Assembly (NCBI GenBank): GCA_903911085.1
Contig: CAIWCC010000158.1
Span: 1 to 33,311 of the forward strand
Reading direction: 5' to 3'
DNA from: an uncultured Bacteroidales bacterium
GTDB lineage: Bacteria > Bacteroidota > Bacteroidia > Bacteroidales > Paludibacteraceae
DNA: 33,311 bases
Positions 1 to 7,830 of this stretch are shown in pieces. The notes beneath the pieces were generated by a model that was not told the origin of the DNA, did no database searches, and worked only from the letters and a program-made list of their open reading frames with translations. Within the stretch, counting starts at the first letter, position 1. Each line of letters opens with the position of its first letter. The translations under genes and the position numbers were made by a program.

Positions 1-140
1 ACGATAACTCTGTAGTATTATTTCTTGTTTTGTATACATGTTTATCATTCTTTTATAACGAAATTTTTATTCGTTAAGATGAAATCACTGGTATACTTTT
101 CAATTAATGGGTGGTACCTTTTTCAATTAATATATACAAA

Positions 141-201
141 TTATCAACTATCAACTGTCAATTATCAATTATCAACTGTCAACTGTCAATTATCAATTAT
201 T
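141..201. repeat. Degenerate heptanucleotide tandem repeat (TATCAAY type)
   Basis: About nine units of 7 bp alternate between TATCAAC, TATCAAT, TGTCAAC and TGTCAAT. The array lies just past the 3' end of the leftmost ATPase gene. The same family recurs at 1560-1592, 4402-4440 and 7739-7830. It resembles in form the short tandemly repeated (STRR) heptamers known in cyanobacteria. No gene is visible in 1-192. Confidence 0.8.
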
Positions 202-1446
202 CAACAACCATTTCCAAACCGGAATCACTTCAATACACTCTCCTTGTTCCAAAATAGTTTCCTCATCATCCTTAGTGATAATCAACATTTTTTTAATTTC
301 CAAATGTTTCCTCATTTTTAGGAGTCCGCCCACTTCACGTTTGCGGGTTTCCACATCACCCATACTATAGCAAACTTGTACTGCCAATTGTTCTTCCAAT
401 ACATAAAAGTCCACTTCTACACCCTGTTGATAAAAATAAACGTCATTACCATACAAACGATGCAATTGGATGGCAACTTGATTCTCTAACAAAGACGTGA
501 AAGGATCTACCAAAAACAAATTCAACAAACCGTTGTCAATAAAATAGTATTTTTTGTTTGCTTCCTTTTCCGCCAACTTTGCTGAAATGTTTTCTATCGA
601 AAATATCAACCAGGTTTCCTTTAAATAACCCAAATAATCAATCACTGTATCAGTACTAACTTTTTTCCCCGAAGCGGAAACAACATTCGCCAATCGATTA
701 AATGAAGTAGCTTGTTTTACACTCTCAGCCAATTTACGTATCAGTACACGTAAAGCAAAATCATTCCTCACTTGGTAACGACTAATCAAATCTCCAAAAT
801 ATATTTTCTGATACAAACTACTTAGCCAAGCCCTCTTGTCGTCAATATGTATCAATTCAGGCAATCCACCATATCTAAAATATGTCTCATACGCCTTCAC
901 AATTTCCGTACGATAGCGATACAAATAATTATTATCAGTCTGGTCAATACCAATAAGTCCAAGATACTCCTTAAAAGAATAAGGATACACATTTTGAATC
1001 ATAAACCGGCCACCCAAGGTAGTAGCAATCTCGCTACTAAGCATTTTGGCATTACTTCCTGTTATATAAACCCTATAACCTTGATCAGCAAGCCGTCGGG
1101 CAAATTTTTCCCAATTATCTACGATTTGAATCTCATCCAGAAAAAAAATTGGCTTACAGTCAAACATTTCTTCATAGCAAATCTTTATTCGGTCCAAATC
1201 TTCGATTGACAAAAAAGAAATGCGATCATCCTCAAAATTAAAATAAAGTATTTCATCAATAGAATGACCTGTATCCAACAAATGACGTATTTGTTGAAAC
1301 ATCAAGTAGGATTTTCCAACACGCCGCAAACCCACATACACATAATTAATTTGATCCTCAATGATATAAGGACGCAACTGAAAAGTTACTTCAACTACCT
1401 TGTGTTGATACTCAAATATTAATAGTTTTACAATATCCTTTTCCAT
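193..1446 (-). CDS. AAA ATPase with DUF4143-type C-terminus (copy 1)
   Basis: 417 aa. This is a P-loop ATPase of the AAA_14/DUF4143 type common in bacteria and archaea; its cellular role is not established. Visible features are the Walker A loop GLRRVGKS at residues 39-46, Walker B FFLDEIQ around 101-107, and a TGSN sensor motif around 129-132. A winged-helix-like middle region follows, then a C-terminal part with GVEVDFYV. In nuclease-fold relatives that stretch is followed by an ExK motif, but here the corresponding region reads VQVCYSM, so a catalytic PD-(D/E)XK site looks absent. The ATG at 1446 lies 29 bp below a TATTTTTG promoter box, which supports the start. The gene stands alone, with the next ATPase ending 141 bp upstream. 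It is a more distant relative of the copies at 1588 and 6340. Confidence 0.85.
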   Translation of the reverse strand: MEKDIVKLLIFEYQHKVVEVTFQLRPYIIEDQINYVYVGLRRVGKSYLMFQQIRHLLDTGHSIDEILYFNFEDDRISFLSIEDLDRIKICYEEMFDCKPIFFLDEIQIVDNWEKFARRLADQGYRVYITGSNAKMLSSEIATTLGGRFMIQNVYPYSFKEYLGLIGIDQTDNNYLYRYRTEIVKAYETYFRYGGLPELIHIDDKRAWLSSLYQKIYFGDLISRYQVRNDFALRVLIRKLAESVKQATSFNRLANVVSASGKKVSTDTVIDYLGYLKETWLIFSIENISAKLAEKEANKKYYFIDNGLLNLFLVDPFTSLLENQVAIQLHRLYGNDVYFYQQGVEVDFYVLEEQLAVQVCYSMGDVETRKREVGGLLKMRKHLEIKKMLIITKDDEETILEQGECIEVIPVWKWLLNN

Positions 1447-1466
1447 AATAATTCACTTTTATCGCT

Positions 1467-1507
1467 TATAATCGACAAAAATACATATTATTTATCGATT
1501 ATACAAA
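1467..1507 (-). promoter_or_regulatory. Promoter bracketed by 9 bp inverted repeat
   Basis: In the minus-strand sense, TATTTTTG (1476-1483) matches the Bacteroidota -7 box TAnnTTTG, and TTTG (1504-1507) lies 20 bp upstream as the -33 box. The perfect arms TATAATCGA (1467-1475) and TCGATTATA (1495-1503) flank the -7 box and abut the -33 box, as expected of an operator. The start codon of the ATPase gene is 29 bp downstream of the -7 box. Confidence 0.65.
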
Positions 1508-1587
1508 ACAATTCATCCCCATCTAATATTTATACGTTTATCACTATTTGAATAATTTCTTAATTATCAATTATTAATTATCAATTG

Positions 1588-2856
1588 TCAATCCCTCAAA
1601 CAACCAATAGGAACAACCAAAACACCATCATTACGTTTATATGCAAATTGACCGCCCGTTAACACCATCAAGAATGAAGCCTCACCCATTTTATTTTCAT
1701 CAATTTTAGCTTTTAGCGACAATAAGTTTTTTGCTGCCTCTTCAATCTGTTTATTCCCTAATTTAACCTCTATTGCCGCCCAACGACCGTCTCTTAATCT
1801 GACAATCAAATCTGATTCCAATTCACTTTTATCTCGATAATGAAACACATCGCCATCTAATGATTGAGCATAAACTCGAACATCGCGAGTACATAAAGAT
1901 TCAAATAGGAAACCAAAAGTCTTAAAATCACTCAAAATACCATCAGGGTTAGTTCGTAGCACTGCAGTAGCAATCGAAGGATCTACAAAATGTCGTTTTG
2001 CTGAAGTACGAATTGCCGTTTTTGAACGCAAAGATGGCGACCAAGCAGGTAAATCTTCCACCACAAAAATTCGTCTCAAAGCATTTAAGTACGAACTTAT
2101 CGTTTTATCTGAGATGCTTGCATCTGTCGCTTCAATATCATTTTTAATCGTATCAATTGAAGCCATTGTTGCCACATTTCTTGCCAACGAACGCAATAAC
2201 ATTCTTACCCTCTCAGGATTTTTCTCAATATTATCAACTCTCGACACATCATAATTTATAACAGCCTCCACATAATCCCTTGCCATGCGCAATGCCGGAG
2301 TTTTATCTAACTTTATGCTGGCAGGCCATCCACCTCTGCATAAAGCAAATGCAATTTCCTCTATCGTCAAATCTGAAGTTGCCTCCACATCCTTACTCCC
2401 ATCAAATAGTGATCGTAATGATACCAATCCATTCGATTCACGTGACTCAAAAAGACTCATAGGACGCATCAATAAGCGAGAAATTCGCCCAGTACCAGTA
2501 TGTGCAGTTACATTGTCGCTTGGCACAGCTGAACCTGTCAAAATAAACTGACCCACCACTGCCCTTTTATCAACTTCAAATCGAATGGCATCCCACAACA
2601 CTGGAGCAATTTGCCACTCATCAATCAACCTTGGTGAATTCCCTTTGAGCAATAACGATGGTTTTGTATCGGCCATCGCCTGATAGGATGCCGTATTATC
2701 TGGATCCTGCATATACAAAACACTTTGAGAAATATTTGACGCAGTACGAGTTTTTCCACACCACTTAGCACCTTCTATCAACACTGCCCCAGCCGATTGT
2801 AATGCAATTTGTAATTCTTGATCGCATAATCGCAATAAATAAGATGTGTCATTCAT
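1588..2856 (-). CDS. AAA ATPase with DUF4143 C-terminus (copy 2)
   Basis: 422 aa. The P-loop GAKWCGKT is at residues 29-36, the Walker B-like RLIDEWQ at 76-82, and the sensor motif FILTGSA at 104-110. The C-terminal domain contains ELESDLIV followed by AIEVKLG, a D...ExK arrangement typical of PD-(D/E)XK nuclease folds. The closest relative in the window is the gene at 6340-7593, which shares the SAGAVL/SASGAVLV lead-in to a CGKT P-loop, the RLIDEWQ block and the EVKLG/EIKLG end. The function is unknown; proposals for the family include autonomous selfish or defence-type ATPases. The start at 2856 is 24 bp below a near-perfect TTG-N19-TATATTTG promoter, and three 23-bp-period direct repeats lie just upstream of that promoter. 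Confidence 0.88.
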   Translation of the reverse strand: MNDTSYLLRLCDQELQIALQSAGAVLIEGAKWCGKTRTASNISQSVLYMQDPDNTASYQAMADTKPSLLLKGNSPRLIDEWQIAPVLWDAIRFEVDKRAVVGQFILTGSAVPSDNVTAHTGTGRISRLLMRPMSLFESRESNGLVSLRSLFDGSKDVEATSDLTIEEIAFALCRGGWPASIKLDKTPALRMARDYVEAVINYDVSRVDNIEKNPERVRMLLRSLARNVATMASIDTIKNDIEATDASISDKTISSYLNALRRIFVVEDLPAWSPSLRSKTAIRTSAKRHFVDPSIATAVLRTNPDGILSDFKTFGFLFESLCTRDVRVYAQSLDGDVFHYRDKSELESDLIVRLRDGRWAAIEVKLGNKQIEEAAKNLLSLKAKIDENKMGEASFLMVLTGGQFAYKRNDGVLVVPIGCLRD

Positions 2857-2880
2857 TATTTATATATTTTCAATTTGTTG

Positions 2881-2910
2881 CAAATATAAGACAAATTTCT
2901 GATTTGACAA
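2881..2910 (-). promoter_or_regulatory. Bacteroidota-type promoter of ATPase copy 2
   Basis: The -7 box TATATTTG (minus-strand sense, 2881-2888) and the -33 TTG (2908-2910) are separated by exactly 19 bp, matching the Bacteroides consensus. The start codon lies 24 bp below the -7 box. The -33 box falls inside a degenerate fourth copy of the adjacent 23 bp repeat. Confidence 0.75.
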
Positions 2911-2985
2911 CCTTACACTTCCGAATATGGCAAGCTTTTACTTCCTAATTTGGCGAACTTTTACTTCCAATGTTGGCTGTTTTAA
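2894..2985 (-). repeat. 23-bp-period direct repeats upstream of ATPase copy 2
   Basis: The core ACTTCC (plus strand) recurs at 2917, 2940 and 2963, exactly 23 bp apart. Each core is followed by similar sequence: an AATNTGGC-like block, then a T-rich stretch. A fourth, weaker copy (15 of 23 positions match the middle unit) occupies 2894-2916 and overlaps the -33 promoter box. The regular two-turn spacing just upstream of a promoter suggests cooperative protein binding. The 2857-3059 gap holds these repeats, the promoter, and a remnant resembling half of a REP-like palindrome near 3029-3043. Confidence 0.75.
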
Positions 2986-3059
2986 ATAAAAAAATGCCAC
3001 TATAATCCAATTTCTGAACAAACCTGCTATGCCGCATCTCTACCTTGTCAATTTCATTC

Positions 3060-4256
3060 TTAATACAAAAATCCAAACAACCACAATGGAACCTTATTAT
3101 CAAACCCATATTCAATATCATCCGCAGCGATATAAGCATCAGGTAAAAATTCAATTTGTCGTTTATTTTTACTTTTACCCCCTACTTCAAAAGTATATTT
3201 CCCATCAATCAAAAAATCACTTTGCTCCGAGTACTCTACCAAGTATTTAAATCGCAGTTGATTAGCAAAAAAAGTTTCGCGCATATTACCCACATCCATT
3301 GCCCACCCTTTTAAAGTGTACATTAAATTACTGTTCTCCATATATAGCTTGTCTGGTTTTTGCAACAAACTTATACCATAGGCATCCTTATAAATTGAAT
3401 AAACCAAATGTGACTCGTTCAAATAAAATAGGTAAGTGAGCAAAGTTTGTCGATTAATACCGATTCTCTCGCTCAATTTTGACACATTCGGAATAAATGG
3501 TGCCGATTCGGACACGATAAGCAATAACTGCTTGAGTTTTTTTACATACTGGACATCAACCCCTCGTAAAAGAGGTAGCTCAACCTCCAAAATCATATTG
3601 ATTACTTCCTCCAAACGAATATGATATGATTCATTTTCTTCCTTATAAAATGGATAGTATCCGTGCTTTAAATAATTTTGGAAATGCTGGAGAGGTTTAA
3701 TTTTCGCCAATATTTCTACCGAGATGGAATAATGATGCTGCAATAAATATGTCAATTCCAATGGTTTAAAATCCATGCCTAGTTCCATATTCAAATACTC
3801 TCTGAACGATAAACCCTGCATAGTATATACCACCGCCCTACGACTTAAATCTGAACGAGCATTTAAAATCTCCAGCAACGAAGAACCTGTAAATACCACT
3901 TTAAGTTCTGGATAATCATCATATAAATTTTTTATTTCAATCGACCATTGTGGATATTTGTGAACCTCATCCAAAAAAAGATACCTACCTCCTCTTTTCA
4001 CAAATTTATCTACCAAATCTATCAATTTATGCTCACTAAACCAAATACTATCCAAACTCACATACAAAGTCGATTGAATTTCAGACAGTAAATGAAGTTT
4101 TATATATTGCAATAGCAGTGTTGTTTTTCCTACACCTCTTGCTCCTTTTATCCCTATTAATCGAGCATTCCAATTTATATCAGACATGATACTGCGCACA
4201 AAACGCACTTCTGTAAGGGATATCTTCTTTAAGTATTTTTCAACCAATAGCTCCAT
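3060..4256 (-). CDS. AAA ATPase with DUF4143-type C-terminus (copy 3)
   Basis: 398 aa from the ATG at 4256. An in-frame GTG at 4286 is unlikely to be the start because it overlaps the -7 promoter box at 4276-4283. The Walker A loop GARGVGKT is at residues 38-45, with Walker B YLFLDEVHKYPQW and sensor VVFTGSSLLE following. The arrangement is that of the AAA_14/DUF4143 family. The C-terminal region has DFLIDGKYTFEVGGKSK, a possible but atypical nuclease-fold D...E-x-GK motif. Copies 1 and 3 have the GVGKS/T type of P-loop, unlike the CGKT type of copies 2 and 4. The gene is a single transcription unit and its function is unknown. Confidence 0.87.
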   Translation of the reverse strand: MELLVEKYLKKISLTEVRFVRSIMSDINWNARLIGIKGARGVGKTTLLLQYIKLHLLSEIQSTLYVSLDSIWFSEHKLIDLVDKFVKRGGRYLFLDEVHKYPQWSIEIKNLYDDYPELKVVFTGSSLLEILNARSDLSRRAVVYTMQGLSFREYLNMELGMDFKPLELTYLLQHHYSISVEILAKIKPLQHFQNYLKHGYYPFYKEENESYHIRLEEVINMILEVELPLLRGVDVQYVKKLKQLLLIVSESAPFIPNVSKLSERIGINRQTLLTYLFYLNESHLVYSIYKDAYGISLLQKPDKLYMENSNLMYTLKGWAMDVGNMRETFFANQLRFKYLVEYSEQSDFLIDGKYTFEVGGKSKNKRQIEFLPDAYIAADDIEYGFDNKVPLWLFGFLY

Positions 4257-4275
4257 GGCATTTATTATTTTGCCA

Positions 4276-4306
4276 CAAAGATACACTATTTGGTTGCTCC
4301 AACAAA
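4276..4306 (-). promoter_or_regulatory. Bacteroidota-type promoter of ATPase copy 3
   Basis: The -7 box TATCTTTG (4276-4283, minus-strand sense) and the -33 TTTG (4303-4306) are 19 bp apart. The ATG at 4256 follows 19 bp after the -7 box. The spacer carries a near-palindrome centred on GAGC (TTTGTTG-GAGC-AACCAAA), which could be an operator. Confidence 0.7.
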
Positions 4307-4373
4307 CAAAATTACCAAAAATTTGTACACTACATCAACCAATTTGCATTCTCCCAAAAAAAATCTTAATCAA

Positions 4374-4401
4374 TGTACAGACGTAGCATGCCGCGTCTCT
4401 A
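4374..4401. repeat. REP-like palindrome, GTACAGACG...CGTCTCTA family
   Basis: The unit runs TGTACAGACG - GCATGC core - CGTCTCTA, with arms that are nearly self-complementary. Related copies are at 5470-5494, 9205-9254, 10301-10354 and 21028-21054. All are intergenic, which is typical of REP elements. No REP-associated transposase is present in the window. Confidence 0.75.
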
Positions 4402-4427
4402 AATTATCAATTATCAATTATTAATTC

Positions 4428-5464
4428 TTAATTCTTAATTGATAAAATATATTCCACATAAAACGCCGTAACATCAATTTTTTCCGACAACATTCGCTGC
4501 CTCCTTATTTCCCAAATCGCTTTCAGGTTAGGCAATGCCAATAATTCTTCTATTTTTGCTTGCATGGCATCAAAGTACTCAGGCAAAAAACCATAAGTCA
4601 AACTATACACATGTTCCTCCTCTTCCAAATACGAAATCTTGCCCACAAAAGTATTACACCGAATGGCAGGAGTACCCAATACTGCTGCCTCCGAAGTCAT
4701 AGTCTGACTATCACCTACTAACATGGTAGCATAATAAAGCAATGAATGTACTTTTTCGGGAGAAATTACCAATTGATACTTTTTAAATTCAGCATCAATA
4801 CTTCTTTCGGTAGTAATAAATACCCTACCACGTTTTTCTAAAAACCCAATAAGTCTGCGTTTATTTTCCAGCGAAAGACCCTGAACTCCAACATCATGAT
4901 GCGCTTTAAAAGCATTAAAGCGTAGCACGAAATATGTTTCACCCGCCTTCACTCCTATTTCCGACAATACCGATGCATCTGGCGTAAAACGGTTTGGATG
5001 CAAATAAGCAAGTTCATGATAACCATTATATGGAATGTTTTTTTTGTAGCACGCACAGTGCAAGCTGGACTCAATACCACATTGGCAAAAGTGTGAGAAT
5101 ATAAAACAAATAGAGGTTCCACTGCATCATCGTCATCATCAAGTACTATGCTTTTCATTTGTGTCAACCTCGACACCTGTGGTAAAGTAATAGAAGTGCC
5201 AAAACCAATATCTATTTTCTTGGAAACCACCAACCACCACATTTTCAAGTTGTACATTACTTGCCAAAACATTTTACCACGCAAGGAATCCTTTTTGCCA
5301 CCCAAATACAAAAAAGGAATATCATATTTCTGTTACAACACTATAGACGACGGAATCTCTCTAACAGTAACGTACACCCTATGCCCACGTTTCACCAAGT
5401 CGAAATAAGTATTTCGAACCAAGTGTACGTGTGCTGGATGTGCTATATCAATTAATATGTTCAT
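4428..5464 (-). pseudogene. Broken DUF354 glycan-biosynthesis gene
   Basis: Read from the ATG at 5464 (MNILIDIAHPAHVHLVRN), this is a second copy of the intact DUF354 gene at 10382-11452. The two share, for example, LAYLHPNRFTP, AHHDVG and DKIDVTAF. Two lesions break it. Codon 44 is TAA (5333-5335). A T8 tract at 5038-5045 is one base short, so the frame changes between VRATKK and NIPYNGYHELAYLHP; adding one base restores the family sequence. The rest, through SDSQT-like GDSQTMTSEAA and the C-terminus, is well conserved, so the decay is recent, the locus is switchable, or the assembly has errors here. No other intact polysaccharide gene adjoins it. The neighbours are ATPase copy 3 and the 201 bp tandem repeats. 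Confidence 0.85.
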
Positions 5465-5469
5465 TCTTC

Positions 5470-5555
5470 GTAGAGACGCACTGAGTGCGTCTGTTTTACG
5501 AACTGAGTGCGTTATGCACGGAGTGCGTCTATTTATGCATAACGTGCATCGGTTT
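5470..5555. repeat. Cluster of REP-like palindromes
   Basis: It begins GTAGAGACG and contains a perfect 9 bp palindrome around one central base, AGACGCACT-G-AGTGCGTCT (5474-5492). Shorter variants of GAGTGCGT and ATGCACG/CGTGCAT pairs follow. It sits just upstream of the broken DUF354 gene. The gap 5465-6339 holds this cluster, the 201 bp tandem array and a small hairpin, with no gene. Confidence 0.7.
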
Positions 5556-5661
5556 ATATTGTAAAAACGTCCATCAAAGTGTGGTTAGTTTTGATCAATA
5601 AATGATTAAAACTAATTTCGGGATTTGTATAATCATACCCACTATAAACTCTTAAGAAACA

Positions 5662-6263
5662 AATGAATAATATCACGCAGATTTTCGCAGGTTAAGCGGA
5701 TTTAATACCGATAAGAAAAAATGCATGCATTTTTGATTTCGCTCTTAAAATCATTTTACGAAGTAAATTTAAAATCCGTTTTTTTTTATCCGCTACATCA
5801 GCAAAATCCGCATTCCATTCATAGTTCTTTTGTTTCATTTTATTTTTTGTCCTGATTTTTGTAATGAATAATAACACGCAGATTTTCGCAGGTTAAGCGG
5901 ATTTAATACGGATAAGAAAAAATGCATGCATTTTTTGATTTCGCTCTTAAAATCATTTTACGAAGTAAATTTAAAATCCGTTTTTTTTTATCCGCTACAT
6001 CAGCAAAATCCGCATTCCATTCATAGTTCTTTTGTTTCATTATATTTTTTGTCCTGATTTTTGTAATGAATAATAGCACGCAGATTTTCGCGGGTTAAGC
6101 GGATTTAATACCGATAAGAAAAAATGCATGCATTTTTTGATTTCGCTCTTAAAATCATTTTACGAAGTAAATTTAAAATCCGTTTTTTATCCGCTACTTC
6201 AGCAAAATCCGCGTTCCATTCATAGTTCTTTTGTTTCATTATTTTTTTTGTCCTGATTTTTGT
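5662..6263. repeat. Three tandem copies of a ~201 bp hairpin element
   Basis: Units start at 5662, 5863 and 6065 (periods 201 and 202 bp) and are nearly identical. Each has a left arm with ACGCAGATTTTCGC and TTAAGCGGATTTAAT, and a right arm with AAATCCG, ATCCGCTACATCAGC and AAAATCCGC. The arms form a long imperfect inverted repeat, as in a MITE or large REP element. Inside sits the perfect palindrome AAAAAATGCATGCATTTTTT (one A/T shorter in the first unit). The last unit ends at a GTCCTGA/TCAGGAC hairpin (about 6250-6267). A divergent relative lies at 24630-24965. Short open frames on the minus strand (61 and 73 aa) recur with the repeat and are not convincing genes. Confidence 0.85.
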
Positions 6264-6339
6264 CAGGACTGGAATGCTATCTTTTTCAAACTTATCACTC
6301 ACCATTAATAACTTATCACTAATCACTACCCACTAAACG

Positions 6340-7593
6340 TTATTTCCCCAACGAAGCCAACGAAATTACATTTATTCCGTCGGGACGTCGATGGCTCATT
6401 CCAGTTCCGGTAATAATGTTTAGTGATTTTGGTACATCCATTTTGGTAGTATCTATATTAGCCGCAAATTTTTTAAGACTTTCGGCTGCTATTTCAATAT
6501 ACCCTACGCCAAGTTTTATTTCAAAAGCGGCATAATCGCCATTTCGTTTCTGTACAATAGCGTCAACCTCCAAACCATACGAATCATTATAATGAAAAAT
6601 GGTGGCGTCATTTGCTTTGGCATACACATTTAACTCGTGAGTTGCTAGTGACTCAAATAAAAACCCTGTAAATTTCATATCTTTCAACAACGATTCTTTA
6701 TCTAATCCCAATGCTGCTACAGCCAATGATGTGTCACACAAATGTCTTTTGGCCGATTTACGCAACGATGCCGAAGACCGAATATGTGGATTGAAAGCAG
6801 GTTGTTCATACAAAATCATTAAACGCGACAATGCATCCAGATATTCTGAAATTGTATTTCTCGATAATTCATTTCTATCAGAAATTTTCACATCTTGCTC
6901 TAATGTTTTATTATCTACCAACGTGGCTGTGTTTCGTGCAATGGAGCGTAATAAACTGCGTACTTTTAATGGGTCGCGTTTAACTCCCGAAACCCTACTC
7001 ATATCCACTTCGCAAAGTAAATCAACATAGCCGCTGTTCATTTTAATGGCATTTTTGGTACTTTCATTCAATAAAGTTGGCCACCCACCTATTAGCATTT
7101 TATCTAAAATGAAATCGAGAGAAATCCCAGAATCATAAAAGTTTGGAAAAAACCCTTGCAGCAAATCCGAAACCTTAACTATTCCAGACGAATAACCTAA
7201 TTCCTGCCAGGTCATTGTGTCCATTTGCAAAACAGTAAAACGCCCAGCACCACTATGCAGTTTAACGTCATCACTTGGGTTAGCCGAACCTGTTAGAATA
7301 AATTGTCCTTTCGCATTTCTATCGTCCACTTCGTGCCTCACATAATTCCAAATCTCCGGCTGTTCTTGCCATTCATCAATTAATCGCGGGGTATTACCTA
7401 TCAATAAAAGTTGAGGATTGGTAGCCATAATGATGGGAACCTGTTTATCCCTATCCATTTCTAAAACGCTATTTGCATATTGTTTTGCCGTTGCAGTTTT
7501 TCCACAAGATTTTGGACCCTTAACAAGCACTGCACCCGAAGCGGATAATTTGTCCAACAAATCTTCTTCAATTATTCTTTTTATATAACTCAT
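6340..7593 (-). CDS. AAA ATPase with DUF4143 C-terminus (copy 4)
   Basis: 417 aa from the ATG at 7593 (MSYIKRII). A longer frame to 7692 would run through the promoter and repeats and is rejected. The P-loop GPKSCGKT is at residues 26-33, followed by RLIDEWQEQPEIWN (Walker B-like) and FILTGSANPSDDV. A DUF4143-type region has RHLCDTSLAVAAL, and the end carries GLEVDAIV...AAFEIKLG, a D...ExK pattern of nuclease-like folds. It is clearly the paralogue of copy 2 (1588-2856) by motif and length. It is divergent from the 2-epimerase gene at 8058, with promoters of both genes in the shared 465 bp gap. The function is unknown. Confidence 0.88.
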   Translation of the reverse strand: MSYIKRIIEEDLLDKLSASGAVLVKGPKSCGKTATAKQYANSVLEMDRDKQVPIIMATNPQLLLIGNTPRLIDEWQEQPEIWNYVRHEVDDRNAKGQFILTGSANPSDDVKLHSGAGRFTVLQMDTMTWQELGYSSGIVKVSDLLQGFFPNFYDSGISLDFILDKMLIGGWPTLLNESTKNAIKMNSGYVDLLCEVDMSRVSGVKRDPLKVRSLLRSIARNTATLVDNKTLEQDVKISDRNELSRNTISEYLDALSRLMILYEQPAFNPHIRSSASLRKSAKRHLCDTSLAVAALGLDKESLLKDMKFTGFLFESLATHELNVYAKANDATIFHYNDSYGLEVDAIVQKRNGDYAAFEIKLGVGYIEIAAESLKKFAANIDTTKMDVPKSLNIITGTGMSHRRPDGINVISLASLGK

Positions 7594-7615
7594 AATTAGT
7601 CCTATTATTTCAAGA

Positions 7616-7647
7616 CAAAGATATAATAAGACTTGCAATTGTGCAAA
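7616..7647 (-). promoter_or_regulatory. Bacteroidota-type promoter of ATPase copy 4
   Basis: The -7 box TATCTTTG is at 7616-7623 and the -33 TTTG at 7644-7647, 20 bp apart in the minus-strand sense. The ATG is 22 bp downstream of the -7 box. The -33 box is part of the first of three 23-bp-period repeats. Confidence 0.7.
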
Positions 7648-7699
7648 TTTCAGGATTTTTATTATGCAAATTTCAGGTATTTCATTACGCAAATTTCAG
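7643..7699 (-). repeat. 23-bp-period direct repeats upstream of ATPase copy 4
   Basis: The 11 bp core GCAAATTTCAG occurs at 7643-7653, 7666-7676 and 7689-7699, perfect each time and exactly 23 bp apart. The spacers are T-rich and less conserved. The first core contains the -33 box of the ATPase promoter. The layout matches the 23 bp repeats of the paralogous gene at 1588-2856. The core also resembles the CAAATTTCTGATT stretch (2892-2904) beside that gene's promoter. Confidence 0.85.
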
Positions 7700-7738
7700 A
7701 ACCATCTTCTTACATACACACAGCCCACTTTATTGTCA

Positions 7739-7830
7739 CTTATCAACTATCAATTGTCAACTATCACCTTTCAACTATCAATTATCAACTGTCAATTATC
7801 AACTGTCAATTATCAATTATCAATTATCAA
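7739..7830. repeat. Degenerate heptanucleotide tandem repeat (TATCAAY type)
   Basis: About 13 units of 7 bp (TATCAAC, TATCAAT, TGTCAAT and close variants) lie between the divergent ATPase and 2-epimerase promoters. This is the longest array of this family in the window. Open frames on the plus strand read through it as repeated YQLSTI/NCQLSI peptides and are artefacts of the 7 bp period. Confidence 0.85.

Noticed and set aside
25-321. Plus-strand open frame of 98 aa over the left heptamer array
   Set aside because: The repeated YQLSTVNCQLSI peptide comes from the 7 bp repeat, and the frame overlaps the ATPase gene antisense.
2945-3154. Minus-strand frame of 69 aa after ATPase copy 3
   Set aside because: It overlaps the end of that gene in another frame and then covers the 23-bp repeat region; no family similarity is visible.
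4256-4286. GTG start at 4286 for ATPase copy 3
   Set aside because: It overlaps the -7 promoter box; the ATG at 4256 follows it at a normal distance.
5662-6263. CRISPR array
   Set aside because: Units are ~201 bp and nearly identical across their whole length, without short repeats and unique spacers; no cas genes are present.
5692-6326. Minus-strand frames of 61 and 73 aa with MKQKNYEWNADFA
   Set aside because: They recur with the 201 bp repeat, begin and end at different places in each copy, and lack a promoter or ribosome site.
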